A DNA stretch of 64,000 bases, taken from Janthinobacterium agaricidamnosum NBRC 102515 = DSM 9628 (lineage in GTDB: Bacteria; Pseudomonadota; Gammaproteobacteria; Burkholderiales; Burkholderiaceae_D). Made by a program: the position numbers and the translations under genes. The DNA is taken from the NCBI RefSeq assembly GCF_000723165.1, contig NZ_HG322949.1, positions 2,328,881 through 2,392,880 of the forward strand. Direction: 5' to 3'. The notes beneath the pieces are model-generated. The model was not told the origin of the DNA. It saw only the letters and a program-made list of their open reading frames with translations, and did no database searches. Shown piece after piece: positions 53,798 to 61,277 of this stretch (its first letter is position 1; every line of letters begins with the position of its first letter).

Positions 53798-55072
53798 ATG
53801 AGCATCATCAAGAAATTTCCATTCGAATGGCAAATCGGCGTGCGGTATACGCGCGCCGGCAAGCGCAGTGCGCGCAACAGTTTTATTTCCTTTATTTCAC
53901 TGATTTCCGTGGCCGGCATCGGCCTCGGCGTGGCCGCGCTGATCGTGGTGTTGTCGGTGATGAATGGTTTCCAGAAAGAAGTCACCGACCGGCTGATGTC
54001 GGTGCTGGCCCATGTCGAGGTATTCGACACCCGTGGCGCGATGCCGGACTGGCAAGACCAGGTCAAGGCCGCCTTCGCCAATCCGGCAGTGCGCGGCGCC
54101 GCGCCGTTCGTCGAAACCCAGGGCATGCTGCTGCACGACGACACCATGCGGCCGTCGGGGATCCGCGGCGTGCTGCCGCAGGAAGAACCGAAAGTATCCA
54201 GCGTCGCGGCGCAAGTCAAACAGGGCAGTTTCGACGACTTGAAGCCGGGCGCCTTTCATATCGTGCTGGGGGTGGACCTGGCGCGCGCGCTCGATGTCAC
54301 GGTCGGCAAGAATGTCACGCTGCTGCTGCAGCGCGAGCCGGAGCCGGGCCAGCCCGCTTCCACGCTGCTGCCGCGCATGCGCGCCTTCACCGTGGTCGGT
54401 ATTTTCGAAGCCGGTCACAATGAACTCGATTCCAGGCTGGCCTTCATCCACATGAACGACGCCGAAAGCCTGCTGCACCTGGCCGGGCCGTCCGGCCTGC
54501 GCTTGAAACTGGCCGACATGGACCGCGCGCCGCAAGTGGCGCGCGAACTGAAGGCGTCGATGCCGGGCGACTTGTGGATGCGCGACTGGTCGCGCGTCAG
54601 CGCCAGCTGGTATGCGCTGGTGCAAAGCCAGAAAAACATGATGTTCATTATCCTCAGCATGATCATCGCGGTGGCGGCCTTTAACCTGGTGTCGACGCTG
54701 GTGATGAGCGTCACCGACAAGCAGGCCGATATCGCGATCCTGCGCACGCTGGGCGCGTCGCCGGCGTCGATCATGAAGATTTTCATGATCCAGGGCGCGC
54801 TGGTCGGCTTGCTCGGCAGCGCGCTGGGCGTGGCCGGCGGGGTCGTGCTGGCGCTCAATGTCGGCAGCATCGTGCCGGTCATCGAGCATCTGCTGGGCAT
54901 GCATTTCCTGTCGAAGGAGATTTACCAGATCAGCACCGTGCCGTCCGACGTGCACTGGCTGGACGTGCTGCATATCGGCTTGATCGCGTTCGCGCTGTCG
55001 CTGGTGGCGACGATTTATCCGAGCTGGCGCGCGGCCCGCGTGAAACCGGCCGAGGCCCTGCGCTACGAATAA
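53798..55072 (+). CDS. lolC: Lipoprotein-releasing ABC transporter permease (LolC/LolE-like, copy 1)
   Basis: 424-residue MacB-fold permease of the Lol system that frees lipoproteins from the inner membrane. An N-terminal helix ([34 protein letters not shown]) is followed by a periplasmic domain of about 200 residues and three C-terminal helices with [26 protein letters not shown] 53798 (MSIIKKFPFEWQIG) matches the second copy's start. Copy 2 follows in tandem, then lolD; both copies share near-identical helices and a similar upstream box. Confidence 0.92.
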   Translation: MSIIKKFPFEWQIGVRYTRAGKRSARNSFISFISLISVAGIGLGVAALIVVLSVMNGFQKEVTDRLMSVLAHVEVFDTRGAMPDWQDQVKAAFANPAVRGAAPFVETQGMLLHDDTMRPSGIRGVLPQEEPKVSSVAAQVKQGSFDDLKPGAFHIVLGVDLARALDVTVGKNVTLLLQREPEPGQPASTLLPRMRAFTVVGIFEAGHNELDSRLAFIHMNDAESLLHLAGPSGLRLKLADMDRAPQVARELKASMPGDLWMRDWSRVSASWYALVQSQKNMMFIILSMIIAVAAFNLVSTLVMSVTDKQADIAILRTLGASPASIMKIFMIQGALVGLLGSALGVAGGVVLALNVGSIVPVIEHLLGMHFLSKEIYQISTVPSDVHWLDVLHIGLIAFALSLVATIYPSWRAARVKPAEALRYE

Positions 55073-55103
55073 TGCCTGCGATTAAGGATGCATTAAGCAT
55101 CGC

Positions 55104-55126
55104 CATGGGCGTACACGCCCATGTTT
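55104..55126 (+). terminator. Hairpin between the two Lol permease genes
   Basis: A perfect 8-bp stem CATGGGCG/CGCCCATG with a 4-nt loop is followed by only three T. It may partly end or stabilise the copy 1 transcript. Confidence 0.4.
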
Positions 55127-55178
55127 CCCAATTTATATGGCACACTGCTGAATCACACGTATCGGATCGCCGGAGCAC

Positions 55179-56444
55179 ATGAGTATCCTTAAGAATTTGC
55201 CGTTTGAATGGCTGGTCGGCTTGCGCTACACGCGTGCGGGCAAGCGCAGCGGCCGCAATAGCTTCATTTCCTTCATTTCCCTCATTTCGATGGCCGGCAT
55301 CGGCCTGGGCGTGGCCGCGCTGATCGTGGTGCTGTCGGTGATGAACGGCTTCCAGAAGGAAGTCACCGACCGCATGCTGTCGGTGCTGGCGCATGTCGAG
55401 GTGTTCGATGCCAGCGGCAGCATGCCCGACTGGCGCAAGGATGCCGCCGCCGCCTTCAGGAATCCGGAAGTGAAGGGCGCCGCGCCGTTCGTCGCAACCC
55501 AGGGCATGCTGCTGGGCGACGACGTGCTGCGTCCGGCGGAAGTGCGCGGCGTGCTGCCGGAAGAAGAGCCGAATGTGTCCGACGTGGCGAAGCAAACCAG
55601 ACGCGGGAATTTCAATGATTTGAAGCCGGGCGCATATAACATCGTGCTGGGCATCGAACTGGCGCGCGCGCTGCGCGTCAGCCTCGGCGAAAAAGTGACC
55701 TTGATGCTGGCCCAGGGCCAGGTCACGCCGGCCGGCGTGCTGCCGCGCCTGCGCACCTTCACCGTCACCGGCATCTTCGAGGCCGGCCACGCCGAATTCG
55801 ATTCCAGCCTGGCCTTCATCGACATCACCGACGCCGAACGCCTGCTGCGCCTCGACGGCCCGTCCGGCCTGCGCCTGCGGCTGAGCGACATGAACCGCGC
55901 GCCGCAAGTGGCGCAAGACTTGAAGGCGTCCATGCCCGGCAATCTGTGGCTGCGCGACTGGTCCAAGCTGAACGCCAACTGGTTCGCCGCCGTGCAAACC
56001 GAGAAGCGCATGATGTTCATCATCCTGGCGCTGATCATCGCGGTGGCCGCGTTCAACCTGGTGTCGACGCTGGTGATGACGGTCACCGACAAGCAGGCCG
56101 ACATCGCCATCCTGCGCACGCTGGGCGCGTCGCCGCGTTCAATCATGAAGATCTTCGTGATCCAGGGCGCGCTGGCCGGCATCCTCGGCACGATACTCGG
56201 GGTCGGCTGCGGCGTGCTGGTGGCGCTCAATATCGACGTCATCGTGCCGTTCATCGAACATCTGCTGGGCGTGCAATTCCTGTCCAAGGATATTTATTTC
56301 ATCAGCACCGTGCCGTCCGATCTGCGCTGGGCCGACGTGTCGAAGATCGGCGGGCTGGCGGTGGTGCTGGCTTTCCTGGCGACGCTGTATCCAAGCTGGT
56401 GGGCGGCGCGCGTGAAACCGGCGGAGGCCCTGCGCTATGAGTGA
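55179..56444 (+). CDS. lolE: Lipoprotein-releasing ABC transporter permease (LolC/LolE-like, copy 2)
   Basis: 421-residue paralogue of the preceding gene, with the same architecture and long identical runs in the first helix and the C-terminal coupling region ([23 protein letters not shown]). It diverges in the periplasmic domain (for example [11 protein letters not shown] against VFDTRGAMPDW). Its upstream region repeats ATGGCACACTGC at a similar distance. The two may act as a heterodimer like E. coli LolC/LolE. Which copy is functionally E is not decidable from sequence; the symbol is provisional. Confidence 0.85.
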   Translation: MSILKNLPFEWLVGLRYTRAGKRSGRNSFISFISLISMAGIGLGVAALIVVLSVMNGFQKEVTDRMLSVLAHVEVFDASGSMPDWRKDAAAAFRNPEVKGAAPFVATQGMLLGDDVLRPAEVRGVLPEEEPNVSDVAKQTRRGNFNDLKPGAYNIVLGIELARALRVSLGEKVTLMLAQGQVTPAGVLPRLRTFTVTGIFEAGHAEFDSSLAFIDITDAERLLRLDGPSGLRLRLSDMNRAPQVAQDLKASMPGNLWLRDWSKLNANWFAAVQTEKRMMFIILALIIAVAAFNLVSTLVMTVTDKQADIAILRTLGASPRSIMKIFVIQGALAGILGTILGVGCGVLVALNIDVIVPFIEHLLGVQFLSKDIYFISTVPSDLRWADVSKIGGLAVVLAFLATLYPSWWAARVKPAEALRYE

Positions 56445-57192
56445 TATGACAAGCGATGTGACGAGTGATTTTAAGAGCGAAGAAGTAATGAATACGACCA
56501 ATCAAGTTTCACAAGGGCCGGCCGTGCTGTCGTGCCGCAGCCTGGCCAAGACCTTCACCCAGGGCAGCTATTCTGTGCAGGTATTGGCGGGCATCGACAT
56601 CGACATCTACAAGGGCGAGCGGGTCGCCATCGTCGGCGCGTCCGGTTCCGGAAAATCGACGCTGCTGCATCTGCTGGGCGGGCTCGACACGCCGACCAGC
56701 GGCAGCGTGACCCTGCTGGGCAAGGATTTCGCGACCCTCAGCGAAAAGGCGCGCGGCGACTTGCGCAATGAATCGCTCGGCTTCGTCTACCAGTTCCATC
56801 ACTTGCTGCCGGAATTCTCGGCGCTGGACAACGTCGCGATGCCGCTGATGATACGGCGCATGAAACGGGCGCCGGCGACCGAACTGGCGCAGCAGATCCT
56901 GACCCGGGTCAACCTGGCCAAGCGCGTGGTCCATGTGCCGGGCGAATTGTCCGGCGGCGAACGCCAGCGGGTGGCGCTGGCGCGCGCGCTGGTGACCCAG
57001 CCGGCTTGCGTGCTGGCCGACGAACCGACCGGCAACCTCGATCACGCCACCGCCGAACAGATCTTCGACCTGATGCTGGAATTGTCGCGCACCCTCGGCA
57101 CCGCCTTCGTCATCGTCACCCACGACATCGAACTGGCGAAACGCTGCGACCGCGTGCTGCGCCTGACCGACCAGGGCTTGCAGCCTTACTGA
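56437..57192 (+). CDS. lolD: Lipoprotein-releasing ABC transporter ATPase LolD
   Basis: 251-residue ABC ATPase: Walker [10 protein letters not shown], signature [15 protein letters not shown], Walker [13 protein letters not shown] and switch histidine VTHD. It energises the Lol permeases. The start at 56437 overlaps the permease stop by 8 bp and has GGAGG 9 nt upstream inside that gene; a Ser/Thr/Asp-rich leader of about 17 residues precedes a second ATG at 56488. The gene belongs to the lolC-lolE-lolD operon and is followed after 2 bp by tatD. Confidence 0.94.
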   Translation: MSDMTSDVTSDFKSEEVMNTTNQVSQGPAVLSCRSLAKTFTQGSYSVQVLAGIDIDIYKGERVAIVGASGSGKSTLLHLLGGLDTPTSGSVTLLGKDFATLSEKARGDLRNESLGFVYQFHHLLPEFSALDNVAMPLMIRRMKRAPATELAQQILTRVNLAKRVVHVPGELSGGERQRVALARALVTQPACVLADEPTGNLDHATAEQIFDLMLELSRTLGTAFVIVTHDIELAKRCDRVLRLTDQGLQPY

Positions 57193-57194
57193 TC

Positions 57195-57998
57195 ATGTGG
57201 ATCGATACCCACTGCCACCTGGACGCGCACGAATTCGGCGACGAGTCGCCGGCGCTGGCGGCGCGGGCCGCCGGGCAGGGCGTCGGCATGATCGTGATCC
57301 CGGCGGTGGAGCGGGCCAACTTCGGCGCCGTCGCGCAACTGGCGGCCGGCGCGGAGAATGCCTGCTATGCGCTCGGCATCCACCCGATCTACGTGCCGCA
57401 AGCCGGCGCAGACGATTTGCTCGCCTTGCGCGGCGCGGTCGAGGCCGCGATGGGCGACCCGCGCTTTGTCGCGATCGGCGAAATCGGCCTGGATTTCTTT
57501 ATCCCGATGCTGACCGAAGCGGCCATGCGCGACAAGCAGGAGCATTTTTTCCGCGAACAGCTGCGCATCGCCCGCGAATTTCATTTGCCGGTGCTGATGC
57601 ACGTGCGCCGCTCGCAAGACACGGTGCTGAAACATGTGCGCCAGATCCGTCCGGCGGGCGGCATCGCCCATGCGTTCAACGGCAGCTTCCAGCAGGCGCA
57701 AAGCTATATCGACCTGGGCTTCAAACTCGGTTTCGGCGGCGCGATGACGTTTACGCGCGCGCTGCAAATCCGCCGCCTGGCGGCCGGGCTGCCACTGTCG
57801 TCGATCGTGCTGGAAACCGATGCGCCGGACATTTCGCCGAGCTGGCTGCACCCGGGGCGCAACAGTCCCGAGCAATTGCCGCGCATCGGCGCCGTGCTGG
57901 CCGAGTTGCGCGGCCTGGATCTTGAACAAGTCGCCGCCGCCACCAGCGCCAACGCGCACGCGGTGCTGCCGCGCCTGGCATATGCCGCAACCGCCTGA
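57195..57998 (+). CDS. TatD family metal-dependent hydrolase
   Basis: 267-residue TIM-barrel amidohydrolase. Metal ligands: DTHCHLD at the N-terminus, the Glu in IGEIGLDFF, MHVRRSQD, and ETDAPDISP near the end; a conserved His in GGIAHAFNGS. Relatives (TatD, YjjV, YcfH) are DNases/hydrolases. The start overlaps nothing but lies only 2 bp after lolD, so it is probably read with the lol operon. Confidence 0.88.
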   Translation: MWIDTHCHLDAHEFGDESPALAARAAGQGVGMIVIPAVERANFGAVAQLAAGAENACYALGIHPIYVPQAGADDLLALRGAVEAAMGDPRFVAIGEIGLDFFIPMLTEAAMRDKQEHFFREQLRIAREFHLPVLMHVRRSQDTVLKHVRQIRPAGGIAHAFNGSFQQAQSYIDLGFKLGFGGAMTFTRALQIRRLAAGLPLSSIVLETDAPDISPSWLHPGRNSPEQLPRIGAVLAELRGLDLEQVAAATSANAHAVLPRLAYAATA

Positions 57999-58010
57999 TC
58001 ATTGCTTCCC

Positions 58011-58319
58011 ATGGCTGCCGTAGCCATTGTCACCGGTTGGCGGCGTTGATGCCGGCCAGCGGCGGCGCAGCGCTGGCCACATAAATAAGCCTGGGCGCGC
58101 ATCGACCTGATGCGTGCTTACAACGGTCAACAGCCAGGCGCCCCGCTTCGGGCGGTGATCGCGATCGTCAATGCGGCCGAGTCCTGTGACATCCCGCCGC
58201 GCCTGCTACTTGGCAAAGCGGCACTGGCTGACGCCCGTAAAAAGGTCGACATGCTAAGCAAAAACAGCGGGGCTTGGGCCGAGCTGAATGGGGCGGCGGA
58301 CTTCCCCCAACAGGCCTGA
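58011..58319 (+). pseudogene. Decayed short-chain dehydrogenase (SDR) remnant
   Basis: From ATG 58011 the first codons read MAAVAIVTG, the Rossmann start of an SDR, then stop after a few codons (TGA at 58047). From 58110 a 69-codon frame (MRAYNGQQPG...) matches the C-terminal end of SDR oxidoreductases, with IPPRLLLGKAALADARKKVDML and a final WAEL...DF. Only the two ends of an approximately 280-residue gene remain, so a large internal deletion is likely. The short C-terminal ORF is unlikely to be functional. Confidence 0.55.
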
Positions 58320-58382
58320 TTCACAAAAATAGTTGTTTTGTTATGCGTGTGGGGCTTTCCTTTTCTTATTAGTGATAGTATA

Positions 58383-58396
58383 TTTCCCAAGGGAAA
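58383..58396. promoter_or_regulatory. Small palindrome upstream of GH128 gene
   Basis: TTTCCC-AA-GGGAAA is a 6-bp inverted repeat in an AT-rich stretch about 75 bp upstream of the GH128 start. It could be an operator, but resembles no family I can name. Confidence 0.3.
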
Positions 58397-58470
58397 CATT
58401 TCCTTTATTTCTTTTGTTTCCACAATCTAAGATGTTCCCATCAACGACATCCTTGCGAGATATTCATCAC

Positions 58471-59436
58471 ATGAGCACACCATTCGAACTGGACGGCCAA
58501 CGCCGCAGACAATTATTGAAGCTGGTCGCTTCGACCATCGCCGCCGGCGGGCTAGCCGCCTGCGGTGGTGGATCGGGCTCTTCCGGATCTTCCGCCGCCG
58601 CGTCGTCGGTGGCGGTACCCGGCGCCGGACCGGCGCCCGTGGCGCCGCCAGCCGCCAAGAGCGCAAAACGCGGCATCGCCTACGACCTGTCGGCGCCGGC
58701 CGACCTGTCGGCGCTGGCGCCCGGCATCAGCTGGTGGTACAACTGGGGCAGCCGTCCGAACAGCGCGGTGCCGGCGGATTACGCGACCCGTTATGGCATG
58801 GATTATTACCCGATGCTGTGGAACGGCCAGTTCAACGGCGCCGATGTCGAGGCTTACCTGACCGCCAACCCTGGCGTCAAATACCTGCTGTTGCTGAACG
58901 AACCGAACCTGACCGACCAGTCCAACCAGACGCCGCAACAAGCCGCCGCGTTGTGGCCGCGTTATGAAGCGATTGCGGCGCACACCGGCGTCAAGCTGGT
59001 CGGCCCGGCGATGACCTGGGGCACCATGCCCGGCTTCAGCGACCCGGTGGTGTGGCTGGACGCCTTTTATGCGGCATACCGGGCGGCCAATGGCGGCCGC
59101 GATCCGCAGATCGACTACCTGGCGTTCCACTGGTACGACTATGGCCTGGGCGGCCAGCTCGACCGTCTCGTCAAGTATGGCAAGCCGTTCTGGGTCACCG
59201 AAATGGCGAACTGGCACAGCCAGAACGATGGCGCGCAAATCGACACCGTCGAAAAACAGAAGAAGCAGATGACCGAAATGGTGGCCTTGTGCGAAAACCG
59301 CGCCGACGTGTTCCGTTACGCGTGGTTCATCGGCCGCTGGAATCCGGATCCGCATTTCACCAGCCTGCTGGGCGCCAGCGGCCAGTTGACGGAGCTGGGC
59401 CAGCATTATCTGTCGCTGCCGTTTAAGGCGCAGTAA
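58471..59436 (+). CDS. GH128 endo-beta-1,3-glucanase lipoprotein
   Basis: 321 residues. The N-terminus carries a twin-arginine-like RRRQLLK (11-17) followed by a lipobox LAAC (Cys31) and a Gly/Ser/Ala linker: a possible Tat-exported lipoprotein. The catalytic domain is the Asl1-like glycosyl hydrolase core of GH128 with SWWYNWGSRPN, the acid/base Glu144 in LLLNEPNL and the nucleophile Glu244 in FWVTEMANWH. It should cut beta-1,3-glucan, e.g. from fungal walls, like the beta-helix protein near 8-10 kb. It is transcribed alone after an AT-rich promoter region. Confidence 0.88.
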   Translation: MSTPFELDGQRRRQLLKLVASTIAAGGLAACGGGSGSSGSSAAASSVAVPGAGPAPVAPPAAKSAKRGIAYDLSAPADLSALAPGISWWYNWGSRPNSAVPADYATRYGMDYYPMLWNGQFNGADVEAYLTANPGVKYLLLLNEPNLTDQSNQTPQQAAALWPRYEAIAAHTGVKLVGPAMTWGTMPGFSDPVVWLDAFYAAYRAANGGRDPQIDYLAFHWYDYGLGGQLDRLVKYGKPFWVTEMANWHSQNDGAQIDTVEKQKKQMTEMVALCENRADVFRYAWFIGRWNPDPHFTSLLGASGQLTELGQHYLSLPFKAQ

Positions 59437-59459
59437 GCGGGATAGGTCCGGCGCTGGAA

Positions 59460-59506
59460 GCGCTGGATGATTGCTGACCGACTTGCTCGGCCATGTCATC
59501 CAGCGC
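59460..59506. repeat. Inverted repeat in convergent gap
   Basis: GCGCTGGATGA (59460-59470) and TCATCCAGCGC (59496-59506) form a perfect 11-bp stem with a 25-nt loop, between the GH128 gene and the convergent MFS gene. No T-run is present on either side. Confidence 0.55.
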
Positions 59507-59549
59507 GCCGTCGCCTTGCGGTAATCGCATCCTTTGCCAGCCCTGGCAG

Positions 59550-60734
59550 TCAGCTTTTCTCCGCCGATACACACACATCAAGCGCCGGCCTGTTTGCTGC
59601 TGGCGTGATCTTCGCCAGCAGCAACAGCGAAAGAAACACACTGGCGGCGCCGACCATCGAGATATCACTGAGCGAGCCGGCCTGTATCACCAGTGCGCCG
59701 ACTATCGCCCCTGCCGCCATGCCGAACTGTATCATCGAGGCATACAAGCTGAAGATGATGCCGGTCGATTCAGGCGCCAGGCTGATCAGGCGAAATTGCA
59801 GGGCAGGGCCCGACGACCAGGCCGATACCGACCAGCTAATCAACAAAACGTACATGACCCAGCTGATCTGGCCGAATAGCGCAAACAGGACCAGCGTCGC
59901 GCAGTGCAGCAGCAAACCGGCAAGCAGTGTTAACACATAGCCGGAGCGGTCGGTAAACCGTCCGCCGAGCTGCGAACCGGCAATGCTGGCCAGCCCGCAC
60001 ACCAGCAGCATGATGCTGATCTCGCCATCGGCCATATGCGACACGCTGGACAGATAGGGCGAAATGTAGGAGTAAATAATCGAGAAGGCGCTGATCCAGA
60101 AGAACGTCATCACATACACGAGGGAGATCTGCTTGTTTTTCAATAGCTTGAGTTGCTGTCTCAGCGGTATCGCCGTCTCGCCCTGGGTACCGGGAATGAC
60201 ATGGATGACGGCAATCAGGGAAATCAGCGTCAGCAGTCCTAGTCCCAAGAAGATATAGCGCCAATCCATCATGCCGGATACTACCCGGCCCAGCGGCACG
60301 CCCACCACCAGTGCGGCGCTGAAGCCGACAACGACCATGGCAATGGCGCCCGCTTTTTTGCCGGGCGCAGCCAGGATGGCGGCCAGGGTCAATAGAATGA
60401 CTTCCACCACGCCGGCGCTCAGGCCGGACACCGCCCTGGAAACATTCAGCAATCCGTAACTGGTCAGCAGGATGGTGCTCAAGTTGGCGACGGCAAACAC
60501 CAGCATAAAGCCGATCAGTAGTTTCTTCCGGTCGAATTGAGCGGTCAGGGTAATCACGATCGGCGTGCCGACCGCAAAGGCGATGGAAAACACCGTGATC
60601 ATTTGCCCGATCAGCGGGACGGGGAGTTTCAAGTCCTGGGCAATCTGTTCCAGGATGCCGGCAATGATGTATTCCGCAGTGCCAATCAGGAAACTGATCA
60701 ATGTCAGCAGATAGATTCTCATCGTGTTATTCAT
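59550..60734 (-). CDS. MFS transporter (DHA1-like drug/sugar efflux)
   Basis: 394-residue 12-helix major facilitator with motif A-like TAQFDRKKLLIGF between helices 2 and 3 and a helix-5 segment VGFSAALVVGVPLGRVV. It resembles AraJ/Bcr/NepI-type exporters. Base composition and codon use look less GC-rich than neighbouring genes, hinting at recent acquisition with its ArsR regulator. It lies 91 bp downstream of arsR on the same strand, with an operator copy in the gap. Confidence 0.87.
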   Translation of the reverse strand: MNNTMRIYLLTLISFLIGTAEYIIAGILEQIAQDLKLPVPLIGQMITVFSIAFAVGTPIVITLTAQFDRKKLLIGFMLVFAVANLSTILLTSYGLLNVSRAVSGLSAGVVEVILLTLAAILAAPGKKAGAIAMVVVGFSAALVVGVPLGRVVSGMMDWRYIFLGLGLLTLISLIAVIHVIPGTQGETAIPLRQQLKLLKNKQISLVYVMTFFWISAFSIIYSYISPYLSSVSHMADGEISIMLLVCGLASIAGSQLGGRFTDRSGYVLTLLAGLLLHCATLVLFALFGQISWVMYVLLISWSVSAWSSGPALQFRLISLAPESTGIIFSLYASMIQFGMAAGAIVGALVIQAGSLSDISMVGAASVFLSLLLLAKITPAANRPALDVCVSAEKS

Positions 60735-60772
60735 ATGATATGGTATTCATGGGAGGGATTTTAATTTGTAAA

Positions 60773-60795
60773 TTAGCTTATTGACTAATTGTTGT
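60773..60795. promoter_or_regulatory. ArsR-type operator copy 1 (MFS promoter)
   Basis: TTAG-N8-CTAA followed by TTGTTGT lies between arsR and the MFS gene. The same architecture, TTAG-N8-CTAATTGTTGT, recurs upstream of arsR (61133-61155), so both promoters are likely controlled by the same regulator. Confidence 0.7.
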
Positions 60796-60825
60796 GCCAG
60801 ATTGGCTTTACGTCGATACGGATTC

Positions 60826-61122
60826 TTAGGCCGACCGTATATCTTCAGCAAACTCCTCCATTGCCGAAGGAATCCGTTTGAAATAGGTGAATTTTCCGAT
60901 GCGTAAAGACGTCAGAAAACCGGCCTGCACCAGTACTTTCAGGTGCGCGGAAGCCGTCGGCGGGGCAATGCCCAATTTCTCGGAAATATACAAGCCGCAC
61001 ACCCCGGCGTTCTGATCAAAATCCCCAGGAGCAAAGTGCAGCTCCGGCGTCTTGAGCAATTCAAGCATCTGTAGGCGGTTGGTGTTGGCGAGCGCGTTGG
61101 CTTTGACAAGAACGGATTTCAT
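60826..61122 (-). CDS. ArsR/SmtB family transcriptional regulator
   Basis: 98-residue winged-helix repressor. The recognition region reads ISEKLGIAPPTASAHLKVLVQAGFLTSLRIGKFTYF, the standard ArsR HTH and wing. Cys and His residues are few (one GVCGLY cysteine), so a classical metal site is not evident. It probably represses itself and the downstream MFS gene through the twin TTAG-N8-CTAA sites; the inducer is unknown. Confidence 0.87.
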   Translation of the reverse strand: MKSVLVKANALANTNRLQMLELLKTPELHFAPGDFDQNAGVCGLYISEKLGIAPPTASAHLKVLVQAGFLTSLRIGKFTYFKRIPSAMEEFAEDIRSA

Positions 61123-61132
61123 GCATCGAATA

Positions 61133-61155
61133 TTAGTGAATTAACTAATTGTTGT
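61133..61155. promoter_or_regulatory. ArsR-type operator copy 2 (arsR promoter)
   Basis: TTAGT-N6-ACTAA followed by TTGTTGT, 11 bp upstream of the arsR start. It matches copy 1 at 60773, including the TTGTTGT extension on the same side. Confidence 0.7.
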
Positions 61156-61277
61156 CAAGTGATGCCGTCCCCGGGGGGGCTGGCGTGCGCATCAATTGAT
61201 CTACATTAGCGCCGCGCCAAATCACCGGGCGTGGGCGCCGCGCATACTGGGCCATCTTTGTGACCGGGCCATCGACC

